64,000 nucleotides of DNA from CADEED01 sp035525785 (GCA_035525785.1 DATLDQ010000062.1:1-64000), one strand, 5' to 3'; positions 1-9,017 are shown, counted from the stretch's first letter. Notes: generated by a model from the sequence alone, not told the origin. Numbers and translations are program-made.

Positions 1-39
1 CCCGACAGCGGCTGGTCGCAGGTGGCCGACAAAGTCTGA
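1..39 (+). CDS. C-terminal tail of an unidentified protein (partial)
   Basis: An open frame enters from the left edge and ends at TGA 37-39, giving the residues PDSGWSQVADKV. It is too short to assign a family. It is called only because the frame is open to the edge and the next gene starts 53 bases later on the same strand, so it could equally be chance. Confidence 0.25.
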   Translation, partial: PDSGWSQVADKV

Positions 40-92
40 GGCGTCCGTCTCATTCGGGTCAGCGGACACGTTCGCCGTGCTAGCATTTCCGC

Positions 93-1163
93 ATGGCCGA
101 TCGTGAAGTCAGCGTAGAGCTGCTGCGTACCCTGACCCCGCTCGAGGGGATGAAGCGGGAAAACCTGCATGCGCTCGCGAAGAAGGTCACCGTCAAGCAG
201 ATGACGGCCGGCCGCACCCTGTTCAAGGAAGGCGATACCGACAAACGCACCATCTGGATCGTGCAGGGCCTGGTCGAGCTCTCCGAACACGGACGTACCA
301 TCGGCATGATCGAAGGCGGCAGCGCCGAAGCGCGCGCGCCGCTCAACCAGAGCATGCCGCGCAAGATCACCGCGCGGGCCGTCGAAGACGTGGATTACCT
401 CGCGATCGATGCCGATCTGCTCGATGTCATGATCACCTGGGACCAGACCGGCAACTACGAGGTCGGTGAGCTGCAGGCGCAATTCGGCGCCGGCGCCGAT
501 GACAGCGACTGGATGACCACGCTGCTGCAAACCAAGGCCTTCCATCGCATCCCGCCCGCGAACCTGCAGGCGATCTTCATGCGCATGAACCGGCAGCAGT
601 ACCGGGCCGGTGAAGGGGTGATCAAACAAGGTGACGAAGGCGATTACTTCTACGCCATCGTTCAGGGACGCTGCCTGGTGACGCGCGAGTCACCGCTCAA
701 CCAGAAAGGCATCAAGCTCGCCGAGCTCGGCGTCGGTGAGACCTTCGGTGAGGAAGCGCTGATCGCCGAGGCCAAGCGCAACGCCACCGTGACCATGCTC
801 ACTGACGGCGTGCTCATGCGGCTCAACAAGCAGGATTTCCGCGACCTCATGCACGAGCCCCTGCTCCGCTGGGTCGATGAGCAGCAAGCGCAGAAAGTCA
901 TCCAGGCGCGGGGCCAGTGGCTCGACGTGCGCCTGCCGTCCGAGTTCCAGAACATGGCGGTGGAAGGCTCGATCAACATCCCGCTGTACTTCGTGCGCCT
1001 GAAATTGAACGCGCTGGATCGCAAGACGCCGTACGTGGTGGTTTGCGACACGGGGCGCAGGTCTTCCGCCGCGGCGTTCATTCTTTCCGAACGTGGTTTC
1101 GATGCCTATGTGCTGAAGGGCGGCATCACGACGTCGAACCTGCCGATGCGGCGACCGGGCTGA
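93..1163 (+). CDS. Double cyclic nucleotide-binding domain protein fused to a rhodanese domain
   Basis: This 356-residue protein has no signal peptide, so it is cytoplasmic. Residues about 10-125 form a degenerate cNMP-binding fold. Residues about 148-262 form a better second one, with a phosphate-binding-cassette-like stretch (FGEEALIAEAKRNATV). Residues about 263-356 are a rhodanese domain with the active-site loop CDTGRRS (Cys about 318). Rhodanese domains carry persulfide sulfur, and cNMP domains sense cAMP/cGMP or act as structural switches. No helix-turn-helix follows the cNMP folds, so it is not a CRP-type transcription factor. The start is the first ATG of the frame. There is no clear Shine-Dalgarno sequence, but a TAGCAT hexamer at 81-86 could be a -10 box. 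Its ligand and partner are unknown. Confidence 0.85.
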   Translation: MADREVSVELLRTLTPLEGMKRENLHALAKKVTVKQMTAGRTLFKEGDTDKRTIWIVQGLVELSEHGRTIGMIEGGSAEARAPLNQSMPRKITARAVEDVDYLAIDADLLDVMITWDQTGNYEVGELQAQFGAGADDSDWMTTLLQTKAFHRIPPANLQAIFMRMNRQQYRAGEGVIKQGDEGDYFYAIVQGRCLVTRESPLNQKGIKLAELGVGETFGEEALIAEAKRNATVTMLTDGVLMRLNKQDFRDLMHEPLLRWVDEQQAQKVIQARGQWLDVRLPSEFQNMAVEGSINIPLYFVRLKLNALDRKTPYVVVCDTGRRSSAAAFILSERGFDAYVLKGGITTSNLPMRRPG

Positions 1164-1177
1164 CCGCCCGCGATTCA

Positions 1178-2158
1178 ATGAAAAGTCATTTCCTTGCACT
1201 GATGCTTCTCGCGGCATTGGGTGCGGTCGGCGCAGCCGAACCCGACCACCCGGCAGCGTTGCCCGCGGAACCCGAGCTCCAAGTGGTCCTGGTCACGGGC
1301 GAACAGCCGGGCCCCGCCCTGTGGAAGGTTTCAGGCAACTTTCATCACACCTTGTGGATCCTGGGCGACGTGTCGCCGCTGCCCAAGAAGGCTCAATGGA
1401 AGTCGCGGGAGTTCGCGAAGCTGCTCGGCCATTCGCAGGAAGTCATCCTGCACCTGTCCTCCTATTGGCGTGGCAACGACGCTCAGAGCAGCGCGCTCGA
1501 GAACGCCGGTCGGTTCCGCGATGGGCACACACTGAAGGATGTCCTCTCCCCTGAGCTCTATGCGCAGGTACGAAGCATCTGGGAAATCTATGGCTCGCGC
1601 GAGAAGCTCGACGATTTGCGGCCCTTCTCGGTGGGCAACCGCATCATCAACGGAGCCATGAGCCGTCTCGATCTCAAGGCTCACAGCGTCAATACGACCG
1701 TGGACAGATTGGCGCGCAAGGCCAACGTCAAGATCACGAAGTTCTACACACCGCCCCTCGAATTCGACGATCACTTGAAAACGGTGCGGGCCGACTCCGT
1801 TTCGGCGTGCCTGGGGAGGGTCGTCGAGATACTCCGTGACGGCGGATCCGGCATGCGGCAGCTCGCGAATGCCTGGGCCATCGGCGATATCGATTCCCTT
1901 CGGACGCTGGTACCGGCATTCGCCTTTTATCCCAACGGCTCTCCCTCAGCGACGTGTTTCGCCGCCATTCACGGAGGACCGCAGGCGGCGGAAGAGTACG
2001 AGGCCAAGCAGTTGGCCAACTGGCTGAAGGAAGCGGAGCGCGCGTTGCTCGACAATACGAGCACCCTGGCGGTGGTGCCGATCACGGAGCTGTTCGCGCC
2101 GGATGGTTATCTCGCGGCCCTGCGGGCGCGCGGCTACGAAGTCGTCGAGCCCGATTGA
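1178..2158 (+). CDS. TraB/GumN family protein, exported
   Basis: The 326-residue product starts with a Sec-type signal peptide (hydrophobic residues about 5-18, likely cleaved near Ala-Ala 19-20). The mature part carries the TraB/GumN signature near its start (LWKVSGNFHHTLWILGDVSP) and the family's usual C-terminal pattern (NTSTLAVVPITELF, then a LRARGYEV end). The family is thought to share an ancient metalloprotease-like fold, but its biochemical role in bacteria is not settled. ATG 1178 is preferred because it gives the signal peptide; the frame is open further upstream but overlaps the previous gene. The gene follows that one by 14 bases and is probably co-transcribed. Confidence 0.8.
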   Translation: MKSHFLALMLLAALGAVGAAEPDHPAALPAEPELQVVLVTGEQPGPALWKVSGNFHHTLWILGDVSPLPKKAQWKSREFAKLLGHSQEVILHLSSYWRGNDAQSSALENAGRFRDGHTLKDVLSPELYAQVRSIWEIYGSREKLDDLRPFSVGNRIINGAMSRLDLKAHSVNTTVDRLARKANVKITKFYTPPLEFDDHLKTVRADSVSACLGRVVEILRDGGSGMRQLANAWAIGDIDSLRTLVPAFAFYPNGSPSATCFAAIHGGPQAAEEYEAKQLANWLKEAERALLDNTSTLAVVPITELFAPDGYLAALRARGYEVVEPD

Positions 2159-2175
2159 AGCGCCAATTCATGACC

Positions 2176-2193
2176 TCGCGGCAATGGCCGCGA
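2176..2193. terminator. Hairpin between convergent genes
   Basis: A perfect 7-bp stem (TCGCGGC/GCCGCGA) with an AATG loop lies in the 37-base gap between the TraB/GumN stop and the pilZ stop. There is no T-run on either side, so it is a plausible but weak bidirectional terminator. Confidence 0.4.
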
Positions 2194-2195
2194 AG

Positions 2196-2561
2196 CTACA
2201 TGGTGTGCGTCGCCTTGTCTCCGGCGAGCGCGCCGGCTAGATAGGTCTCGATCTTCTTCTGCGTCTGACCGCGATCCTGGTCGGAGAACTGCACGCCGAT
2301 GCCCGCCGTGCGCTTGCCCTGCGCGCCCTTGGGCGTGAGCCAGATGACGCGGCCGGCGACCGGCAGCTTCTCGTCCTCACCCATGAGATTCAGCAGCATG
2401 AACACCTCGTCGCCGAGGCGGTAGTTGCTGTTGGTCGGGATGAACAGCCCGCCATTCTTCACGAACGGCATGTAGGCGAGATACAGCGCGCTCTTGTCCT
2501 TGATGGTGAGCGTGAGCAGGCCCGGCTTGTTGGCGCCGGTGCGCCCGGTTCTTTCGCTCAT
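2196..2561 (-). CDS. pilZ: PilZ domain protein, type IV pilus-type
   Basis: This is a 121-residue single PilZ domain. Its place directly after holB matches Pseudomonas aeruginosa, where pilZ is needed for type IV pilus assembly. The N-terminal RxxxR c-di-GMP-binding motif is not visible, as in that founding member, so it probably does not bind c-di-GMP. Recognisable segments are the NGGLFIPT strand, GDEVFMLLNL and GRVIWLTP. The ATG overlaps the holB stop as ATGA; a longer open frame upstream lies inside holB and is rejected. The tatD gene often found next in gammaproteobacteria is absent. Confidence 0.85.
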   Translation of the reverse strand: MSERTGRTGANKPGLLTLTIKDKSALYLAYMPFVKNGGLFIPTNSNYRLGDEVFMLLNLMGEDEKLPVAGRVIWLTPKGAQGKRTAGIGVQFSDQDRGQTQKKIETYLAGALAGDKATHTM

Positions 2562-3499
2562 GATTGCTTCGCCCAACGCCATAGGAGGGCCTCGACGGCC
2601 ATGGCCTTGTTGATGGATGTGTGGGCTAGCTTGCGCATGTCGCGGACGGCGTCGGAGAGTTCGAAGAGGCGACATATATTCGGGGCCAAACCCGAACCTG
2701 ACAAGTGTGTTACGTCGCGAATTGAGGTCGATTCGAGGATGCGATCTGTGACCCAGCTCTCAACGCAGGCCAAGCGGGTCGCGAGCTCCCCTCTCGCCCA
2801 TTTATCGGCCACTGCGGGCGGCTGGATGTTGCCGCTGCCGATGTCGCGCAGCGTGCGGAGCGTATCGGCTCGCAGGTCCGCGAGCGCCGTGGCGTCGGCG
2901 TCCAGCAGCGCGAATGGACCCGCGCCAGTCGCGGACAGGGCTTCTTCCCAGGGGCCCGCGCCGCGTGCCGCAGTGAGATAGTCGGCGGCTTCATTGCGCG
3001 CCGGTCCTGTGAGCCTGAGGCGCGAGCATCGACTGCGGATCGTGGGCAGCAGCCGTGCGGGCCGGCTGGTGACCAGCATCAGCACGGTGCGCGCTGGCGG
3101 TTCCTCGAGCGTCTTCAGCAGCGAATTCGCCGCGTTGGGATACAGCGCATCCGCGGGCGAGAGGATGGCAACCTTGTAGCCGCGGCCATGCGCCGTGAGC
3201 GAGAGATCGGCGGCCAGCGCGCGCACGGGCTCGATCTTGATGTACTCGGAATCCTCTTGCGGCGACAGCCGCGTCACGTCGGGATGTTGGTCCGCCTCGA
3301 TCCACTTGCAGCTCTGGCACTCGCCGCATGGTGCTCGTCCCGCATCGACGCAGTTCACGCGCTGCGCGATCCAACGCGCGAGCTCGAAGCCGCCGGCACC
3401 CGGGTCTTCATGGATCAGCAGCCCATGCGCGAGCCGCTGCGCGGTGAACGCGGCGTTCACTTCAGCGATGGCCGCGGAGAACCAGCCGGGAATGTTCAC
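2558..3499 (-). CDS. holB: DNA polymerase III delta-prime subunit
   Basis: The 313-residue delta' subunit of the clamp loader opens and loads the beta sliding clamp together with gamma/tau and delta. Evidence includes a cysteine zinc module (CGECQSCKW, with an earlier Cys), the conserved NAANSLLKTLEEPP helix and the LLPTIRSRC sensor-like segment. The P-loop is degenerate, as expected for delta'. The start is GTG in a GTGA overlap with the tmk stop; the frame remains open further upstream but runs inside tmk. It forms one unit with tmk upstream and pilZ downstream. Confidence 0.93.
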   Translation of the reverse strand: MNIPGWFSAAIAEVNAAFTAQRLAHGLLIHEDPGAGGFELARWIAQRVNCVDAGRAPCGECQSCKWIEADQHPDVTRLSPQEDSEYIKIEPVRALAADLSLTAHGRGYKVAILSPADALYPNAANSLLKTLEEPPARTVLMLVTSRPARLLPTIRSRCSRLRLTGPARNEAADYLTAARGAGPWEEALSATGAGPFALLDADATALADLRADTLRTLRDIGSGNIQPPAVADKWARGELATRLACVESWVTDRILESTSIRDVTHLSGSGLAPNICRLFELSDAVRDMRKLAHTSINKAMAVEALLWRWAKQS

Positions 3500-4128
3500 G
3501 CGAGACCTGTCGCCACTTCCACCGCGGCGATGGCCGCGGCGCAGACGTCGTCGAGTTTCACGGTCGCGTCGATGATGCGGAAGCGTTGCGGTTGCGCGTG
3601 AGCAAGCTCGAGATAGCGTGTGCGCACCCGATCGAAGAACTGCGCGGATTCGATTTCGAAACGATCCACTGCGCCGCGGCGCGCCTGCATGCGCTCGAGG
3701 CCGAGACGCACCGGCACGTCGAGCAGCAGCGTGACATCGGGCTGCAGGTCGCCGTGCACGGCATGCGCAAGGCGCTCGATGAGCGAGCGTTCGACGCCGC
3801 GCCCACCGCCCTGGTAGGCATGCGTGGCATCGGTGAACCGATCGCACAGCACCCATTCGCCGCGCGTCAGGGACGGGCGGATCAGGTTATCCACGTGCAC
3901 CTGTCGCGCGCCGAACATGAGCAGGGTCTCGGCGGTGGCGCTCAGGTGTTCGTCGCCGCGGTTCAGCACCAGCGAACGGATGCCCTCGGCTACCTTGGTG
4001 CCGCCGGGTTCGCGCGTGGCGTGCACGGTGATGCCGCGCGCGCGTAGCGCCTGCGTGACGCGGTCGGCGACGGTGGTCTTGCCCGCGCCTTCGATTCCTT
4101 CGAGCGTGATGAACTTGGCCGGCATCAT
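3496..4128 (-). CDS. tmk: Thymidylate kinase
   Basis: This 210-residue kinase phosphorylates dTMP to dTDP with ATP. It shows the P-loop GIEGAGKTT (residues about 10-18), the REPGGT substrate loop, the DRFTDATHAYQG DR[YF] motif and a LID-type arginine-rich segment (RMQARRGAVDRFE). Length is normal for the bacterial enzyme. The start is ATGATG; the first ATG overlaps the mltG stop by 4 nt. The gene sits in the conserved mltG-tmk-holB-pilZ string. Confidence 0.96.
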   Translation of the reverse strand: MMPAKFITLEGIEGAGKTTVADRVTQALRARGITVHATREPGGTKVAEGIRSLVLNRGDEHLSATAETLLMFGARQVHVDNLIRPSLTRGEWVLCDRFTDATHAYQGGGRGVERSLIERLAHAVHGDLQPDVTLLLDVPVRLGLERMQARRGAVDRFEIESAQFFDRVRTRYLELAHAQPQRFRIIDATVKLDDVCAAAIAAVEVATGLA

Positions 4129-5156
4129 GGGTTGGGTCTTCGGTTGCCGCGCAGCCGCGCCAGGTAGCGCTGGACCGCGGCGTTGTGCGCTTCGAGAGTG
4201 GCGGAGAATACATGCGAGCCGTCGCCGATGCCGGTGGCGACGAAGAAGATGTCGCCGGTCTCCTGGGGCTTCGTCGCGGCCTCGATGGCCTCGCGCGATG
4301 GCAGCGCGATGGGTGTGGGTGGCAGCCCCGCGCGCGTGTACGTGTTGTAAGGCGTGTCGGTGCGCAGGTCGCGCTCGCGGATGTTGCCGTCATACGACGC
4401 ACCGAGTCCGTAGATCACCGTGGGGTCGGTCTGCAACCGCATGTTCCGGCGTAACCGCGTGACGAACACGCCGGCAATGCGCGCGCGTTCGCTCGGCAGC
4501 CCGGTTTCCTTCTCGACGATGGATGCGAGTGTCAGCGCTTCATACGCATTGGCCAGCGGCAATCCCGCCACGCGCGATTGCCACGCGGCATCCAGCCTCT
4601 CGGCCAGCTTGCGGTACGCCAATGAATACAGATCGCGATCGGTGGTGCCGGCCGCGAAGCGATACGTGTCGGGGAAGAACCGCCCCTCGGGGTGCTCGCC
4701 CGCATGGCCGATCGATGTCATGAGGTCCGCGACCGGCTTGCCGCGCAGGGTCAGCTTGATGTGCGGATGCTGCTCCATCGCGCGGCGCAGGTCGGCGAAG
4801 GTCCAGCCCTCGATGACCGTGAGCGTCTCCAGCACGACGCGCCCTGCTTCGAGTTGCGCGAGTATCTGCTCGGGCGTGGCCTGCGCGGGGATCTCGTAGC
4901 GGCCCACCTTTATCTGCGGCCAGCTCCCCCGCACACGCAAGCGCATCTCGACCGATCGCCGGTCGGCCAGCGCGCCCAGCCTGTCGAGCTCGGCCAGCAC
5001 GCCGCGCACGGTGGCGCCGGGTTTCACCTGCAGCTGCACGGGCCCGGCGTTCGGCCCCGCGAGGCGCATGGCGGCATCGATGTGGCGCCAGTAGATAGCC
5101 GTACCGGCCGCGGCGACCAGCAGCAGAGCGGTGAGGCCGAGCAGCACCTTACGCAT
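4125..5156 (-). CDS. mltG: Endolytic peptidoglycan transglycosylase MltG
   Basis: The 343-residue protein has one N-terminal membrane helix (residues about 4-22) and a periplasmic YceG/MltG domain. It cleaves nascent glycan strands and is thought to terminate their elongation. The conserved block LASIVEKETG contains the catalytic glutamate of the family, followed by VFVTRLRRNMRLQTDPTVIY and the TPYNTYTRAGLPPTPI motif. The ATG at 5156 is chosen because it puts a basic residue pair directly before the membrane helix and overlaps the pabC stop by 8 nt; the longer frame upstream is inside pabC. Confidence 0.94.
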   Translation of the reverse strand: MRKVLLGLTALLLVAAAGTAIYWRHIDAAMRLAGPNAGPVQLQVKPGATVRGVLAELDRLGALADRRSVEMRLRVRGSWPQIKVGRYEIPAQATPEQILAQLEAGRVVLETLTVIEGWTFADLRRAMEQHPHIKLTLRGKPVADLMTSIGHAGEHPEGRFFPDTYRFAAGTTDRDLYSLAYRKLAERLDAAWQSRVAGLPLANAYEALTLASIVEKETGLPSERARIAGVFVTRLRRNMRLQTDPTVIYGLGASYDGNIRERDLRTDTPYNTYTRAGLPPTPIALPSREAIEAATKPQETGDIFFVATGIGDGSHVFSATLEAHNAAVQRYLARLRGNRRPNP

Positions 5157-5976
5157 CGAGAGCCTCGATGTGCGTGGCCAGGCGTTGTGCGAGGGAAGAC
5201 ATTCGATAGCCATGCTCGCCCACGCGCCGGACGGGCACAACCCCGATGCGCGCGTTGGTGATGAAAGCCTCATCCGCCGCTTCGAGATCCTGCGCGGGCA
5301 GCAGTTGTTCGGACGCCGGTATCCCGAGCGCGGCGCATTCGCGCAGCACCACCTGGCGCAGGATGCCGGCGACGCCGGCGCGGTCCACGCGCGGCGTGAT
5401 CACTTGCCCGGACCGGACGGCGAACACGTTGGTCATGGCGCCCGAGACCACGTGGCCGGACGCGGTGCGGAGCAATGCATCGAACGCGCCGACACTGCGT
5501 GCGTCGCCCAAGGCCCACACGCTCTCGACGCGGCTCAGATGCTTGATGCCCGCGAGCCCGGGATGTTCGGCGACGGTGCCCGCCGCGTACACCACGTCGA
5601 CTCCGTCACGCAGCTCCGGCGACAGCGGCGGGGTCTCGTACAGCGACACCACGCGGCGCGGGACTTCCGCATCCGGCGCATAGCCGCGGCGCGTCGCGCT
5701 GCCGCGCGTCACGATGATCTTGAGCACGGCCAGGTGCGGCGCGCGCGCGCAGGCGGCCGCGATGTCGGCGCGCAGAGGCGATTCTCCGGCGAACGGAATG
5801 CCGAGCCGCGCGCAGCCCGAAGCGAGACGCGCCAGGTGCGCTTCGAGAAAACGCGGCCGGCCACCGCGCACCAGCACGGTTTCGAACAGCCCGTCGCCAT
5901 AGTGCAGTCCGCGATCGTCGGCGGGCACCACGTCCGTGCTCGCGCCGTCGACCCAGGTGATGATGGCGCCGCTCAT
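5149..5976 (-). CDS. pabC: Aminodeoxychorismate lyase
   Basis: This 275-residue class IV PLP enzyme releases pyruvate from 4-amino-4-deoxychorismate to give p-aminobenzoate for folate. It shows the fold-type IV start (GDGLFETVLVRGG), the PLP lysine in GIKHLSRVE, and the cofactor-binding SGAMTNVFAV and EAFITNARIGVVPV segments. The start at 5976 follows a purine-rich GGGGGAG Shine-Dalgarno region and lies 10 bases after the pabB stop. The pabB-pabC adjacency supports the PABA rather than a branched-chain aminotransferase assignment. Confidence 0.93.
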   Translation of the reverse strand: MSGAIITWVDGASTDVVPADDRGLHYGDGLFETVLVRGGRPRFLEAHLARLASGCARLGIPFAGESPLRADIAAACARAPHLAVLKIIVTRGSATRRGYAPDAEVPRRVVSLYETPPLSPELRDGVDVVYAAGTVAEHPGLAGIKHLSRVESVWALGDARSVGAFDALLRTASGHVVSGAMTNVFAVRSGQVITPRVDRAGVAGILRQVVLRECAALGIPASEQLLPAQDLEAADEAFITNARIGVVPVRRVGEHGYRMSSLAQRLATHIEALDA

Positions 5977-5986
5977 CCGCTCCCCC

Positions 5987-7372
5987 TCATTCGATGACAA
6001 AGGCGCGCAACAGGCCGCGCGCCTTGGCGCGGGTTTCCTCGAGCTCACGCTCGGGCTCGGAGTCGGCGACGATGCCGGCGCCCGCGCGCAGCACGATGTC
6101 GCCGCCCCGCTGCGTGAGCGTGCGGATCAGGATGTTGAAATCGGCATCGCCGTCGGTGCCCAGCCATCCCAGCGAGCCCGTGTAGGCGCCGCGCCCCGCG
6201 CCTTCGAGCGCCGCGATGATCTGCATGCAGCGGAATTTCGGACACCCGGTGATGGTGCCGCCCGGAAACAGTGCGCGCAGCGCATCCACGGCCGTCGCAT
6301 CGGCACGCAGGCGGCCGCGCACGTTCGACACGATGTGATGCACGTGCGCATACGACTCCGTGACCATGTATTCGTCCACCACCACGCTGCCAGCTTCGCA
6401 CACCCGCCCGAGATCATTGCGCTCGAGATCGATGAGCATCACGTGCTCGGCGCGCTCCTTGGGGTGCTGAACCAGCTCGGCAGTATCGAGCCGGTCCTGG
6501 TGCGCCGACCCGCCCTCCTTCGTCGCCTGCCGCGGGCGTGTGCCCGCGATGGGCCGCGTCGAGATGTCGCGGCCCGCGATGCGCAGCAGCCGCTCCGGCG
6601 ATGACGACAGGATGGAGTAACCCTGCCAGGTCACGCGCGCGGCGAACGGCGCGGGATTGGCGACCCGCAGCGCGCCATACACGCGCGGCGCGTCGGCCAC
6701 GTCCGCGAGCGCGAGGCGCCAGGCGCGCGAGAGATTGGCCTGATAGATGTCGCCGGCCGCGATGTGTTCCTTGGCGGCGCGCACCTGCGACAGGAATCTC
6801 GCGGGCTCGTCTTCCACGAGCGACGAGAGGCGCAGCGGCCGAGACTCAGCGGGCGGATTCCTTCCCGCGTCGATGAGCCGGTGAATCAGGGCATCGTGAG
6901 CCTGGGGCTCGCCATCTTCGGTCACGGCGAACACACGGTCGCTGGCGACATCGTGCACGGCGAAATTGGTGACCCGCAGCGCGAAAGCGGAGTACGGCGC
7001 ATCGGCCGCCGGCAACTCGAGGCGTGGCTCGATTTCGCCCGCGACTTCGTAGCCGAGATAGACGAACCACCCGCCGACGAATGGCAGCGCCGCGGAATTC
7101 GCCGCACGTTCGCGCACCGGCGACGCCCAGGCCTTGAGATTCTGCAGAAAGCCGCCGGGCATGAGCCCGACTCCGCGCGCATCCAGGGCGCCATGAGCGT
7201 CCCGCGTGATGCTGGCCACCGGCGCGCTCGCCAGCAGGCTGTAGCGCGCCAGCGGGCCTTGCGCCGCGCTGTCGAAGAACACCGGGAAATGATCGGGCGT
7301 GCTCTCGGCCAGGGCCCGCAAGGCGAAGCCCTTCACCGGCACCTGGCTGATGAGCGGTGCGCGGCTGGTCAT
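5987..7372 (-). CDS. pabB: Aminodeoxychorismate synthase component I
   Basis: The 461-residue chorismate-utilizing enzyme converts chorismate to aminodeoxychorismate, normally with a PabA glutaminase. The C-terminal chorismate-binding domain shows SSSPERLL, PIAGTRPR, DLERNDLGRV, GGTITGCPKFRCMQII and a GAGIVADS end. Context (pabC directly downstream, no trp genes nearby) favours PabB over anthranilate synthase. The active-site motif reads PIAGT rather than the PIKGT of Escherichia coli PabB, so the catalytic lysine is replaced by alanine; other PabB proteins are known with this variant. No pabA lies in the window. Confidence 0.88.
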   Translation of the reverse strand: MTSRAPLISQVPVKGFALRALAESTPDHFPVFFDSAAQGPLARYSLLASAPVASITRDAHGALDARGVGLMPGGFLQNLKAWASPVRERAANSAALPFVGGWFVYLGYEVAGEIEPRLELPAADAPYSAFALRVTNFAVHDVASDRVFAVTEDGEPQAHDALIHRLIDAGRNPPAESRPLRLSSLVEDEPARFLSQVRAAKEHIAAGDIYQANLSRAWRLALADVADAPRVYGALRVANPAPFAARVTWQGYSILSSSPERLLRIAGRDISTRPIAGTRPRQATKEGGSAHQDRLDTAELVQHPKERAEHVMLIDLERNDLGRVCEAGSVVVDEYMVTESYAHVHHIVSNVRGRLRADATAVDALRALFPGGTITGCPKFRCMQIIAALEGAGRGAYTGSLGWLGTDGDADFNILIRTLTQRGGDIVLRAGAGIVADSEPERELEETRAKARGLLRAFVIE

Positions 7373-7385
7373 GCGAGAGGAGCGA

Positions 7386-8633
7386 CTAGCCCTTGAAGCG
7401 GCGGAAGATCAACGAGCCGTTGGTGCCGCCGAAGCCGAAGGAATTCGACAGCGCGGATTCGATCTGCACCTGTCGCGCCGTGTTGGGCACGTAGTCGAGA
7501 TCGCAGTCCGGATCCGGCGTGTGGTAGTTGATCGTGGGCGGCGCCACGTTGTCGCGGATGGCGAGGATCGAGAACAGCGCCTCGGCCACCCCGGCCGCGC
7601 CGAGCAGATGCCCGGTCATCGACTTGGTCGAGCTCACCGGCAGCTTGTACGCGTAGTCGCCGAAGGCATTCTTGATCGCAACGGTCTCGGCCTTGTCGCC
7701 GAGCGGCGTGGATGTCGCGTGGGCATTCAGATAGTGAATGTCCGTGGGATTCATGCCGGCATCGCGCAGTGCGTTGACCATGGCGAGCCGCGCACCGGCG
7801 CCATCTTCCGGCGGTGCGGTGATGTGGTACGCGTCGCTGCTCATGCCGAAGCCGACGACCTCGGCATAGATGCGGGCGCCGCGCGCCTTCGCGCGCTCGA
7901 GCTCCTCGAGGACCAGCGCGCCGCCGCCGTCACCCATCACGAACCCGTCGCGGTCCTTGTCCCAGGGACGGCTCGCCGATGCGGGATCGTCATTGCGCTC
8001 GGACAGCGCCTTGGCCTGCGAGAAGCCCGCGAGGGCCGTCGGCGTGGTGGCGCACTCGGAGCCACCCGCAATGATGATGTCCGCGTCACCGTGCTGGATG
8101 CAGCGCATCGCGATGCCGATCGCATGCGTTGACGTGGTGCAGGCGCTGACCACGCCCAGGTTCGGGCCCTTGAGCCCGAACCGGATGCTGAGGTGCCCGG
8201 CGACCATGTTGCCGATGGTGCTCGGGATGTAGAAAGGCGAAGTCTTCTTCGGATTGTGGGTGCGTTCCCAGGTGATGGCTTCGTCCTCGATGCCCGCGAG
8301 GCCACCGATGCCTGAACCCATGATGGCGCCGCAGCGATCGCCATTTTCCTTGGTGAAGTCGAGCCCGGAATCTGTCACTGCCTGGATGCCCGCGCCCATG
8401 CCGTAGTGCATGAAGGGATCCATGCGCCGGGCTTCCTTGGGCGAGATGTACGCAGCGACGTCGAATCCTTCGACCTCACCAGCGAAACGGGTCGCGAACG
8501 GAGTCGCGTCGATGCGGGTGATGGGCTTGATGCCACTCTTGCCCGCCAACACGGCGGACCATGCGGTCTTAACGTCGCTGCCTACCGGCGATACGATGCC
8601 GAGCCCGGTAACGACGACACGTCGCTTGGACAC
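7386..8633 (-). CDS. fabF: Beta-ketoacyl-ACP synthase II
   Basis: The 415-residue condensing enzyme elongates acyl-ACP with malonyl-ACP. The Cys-His-His triad is visible in the SACTTSTHAI nucleophile loop, NAHATSTPLGD and STKSMTGHLLGAAG. Length and N-terminus are typical for FabF. It starts at GTG, with GAGGA a few bases upstream, 81 bases downstream of acpP. Together with fabD, fabG and acpP it forms the type II fatty-acid synthesis cluster, and the pab genes follow on the same strand. Confidence 0.96.
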   Translation of the reverse strand: MSKRRVVVTGLGIVSPVGSDVKTAWSAVLAGKSGIKPITRIDATPFATRFAGEVEGFDVAAYISPKEARRMDPFMHYGMGAGIQAVTDSGLDFTKENGDRCGAIMGSGIGGLAGIEDEAITWERTHNPKKTSPFYIPSTIGNMVAGHLSIRFGLKGPNLGVVSACTTSTHAIGIAMRCIQHGDADIIIAGGSECATTPTALAGFSQAKALSERNDDPASASRPWDKDRDGFVMGDGGGALVLEELERAKARGARIYAEVVGFGMSSDAYHITAPPEDGAGARLAMVNALRDAGMNPTDIHYLNAHATSTPLGDKAETVAIKNAFGDYAYKLPVSSTKSMTGHLLGAAGVAEALFSILAIRDNVAPPTINYHTPDPDCDLDYVPNTARQVQIESALSNSFGFGGTNGSLIFRRFKG

Positions 8634-8714
8634 ACTATCCTCTTCGAAGTGAGGTCTGACGGAAGGCGGTGACTGCGCCGCATCCGGCCTGCGCGCTCAT
8701 CCGCGGAAATGATC

Positions 8715-8954
8715 TCAGGACTTGCGACGATCAGAGATGTAGCTGATGGCCTGGCTGACGGTCGTGATCTTCTCGGCGTCCTCGTCCGGGATCTCGATCT
8801 CGAACTCTTCTTCGAGGGCCATGACGAGTTCGACCGTATCGAGCGAGTCGGCACCGAGGTCATCGACGAACGAAGCGTCATTCACTACCTGCTCAGCCTT
8901 GACGCCCAACTGTTCGGCGACGATCGCCTTCACCTGCTGTTCAACCGTGCTCAT
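8715..8954 (-). CDS. acpP: Acyl carrier protein
   Basis: This 79-residue acidic four-helix protein carries the fatty acyl chain on a 4'-phosphopantetheine arm attached to the serine of the DSLDTVEL motif (GADSLD). Length and sequence are close to the canonical gammaproteobacterial ACP. It lies between fabG and fabF with larger gaps on both sides (204 and 81 bases) than elsewhere in the cluster, which fits a gene with its own strong promoter. Confidence 0.97.
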   Translation of the reverse strand: MSTVEQQVKAIVAEQLGVKAEQVVNDASFVDDLGADSLDTVELVMALEEEFEIEIPDEDAEKITTVSQAISYISDRRKS

Positions 8955-9017
8955 TGCTAATTCGCCCTCAATGGATGTGTTGTCGCCGCAGAGACCTGGG
9001 CCTCGCAGCGGGCGCGT

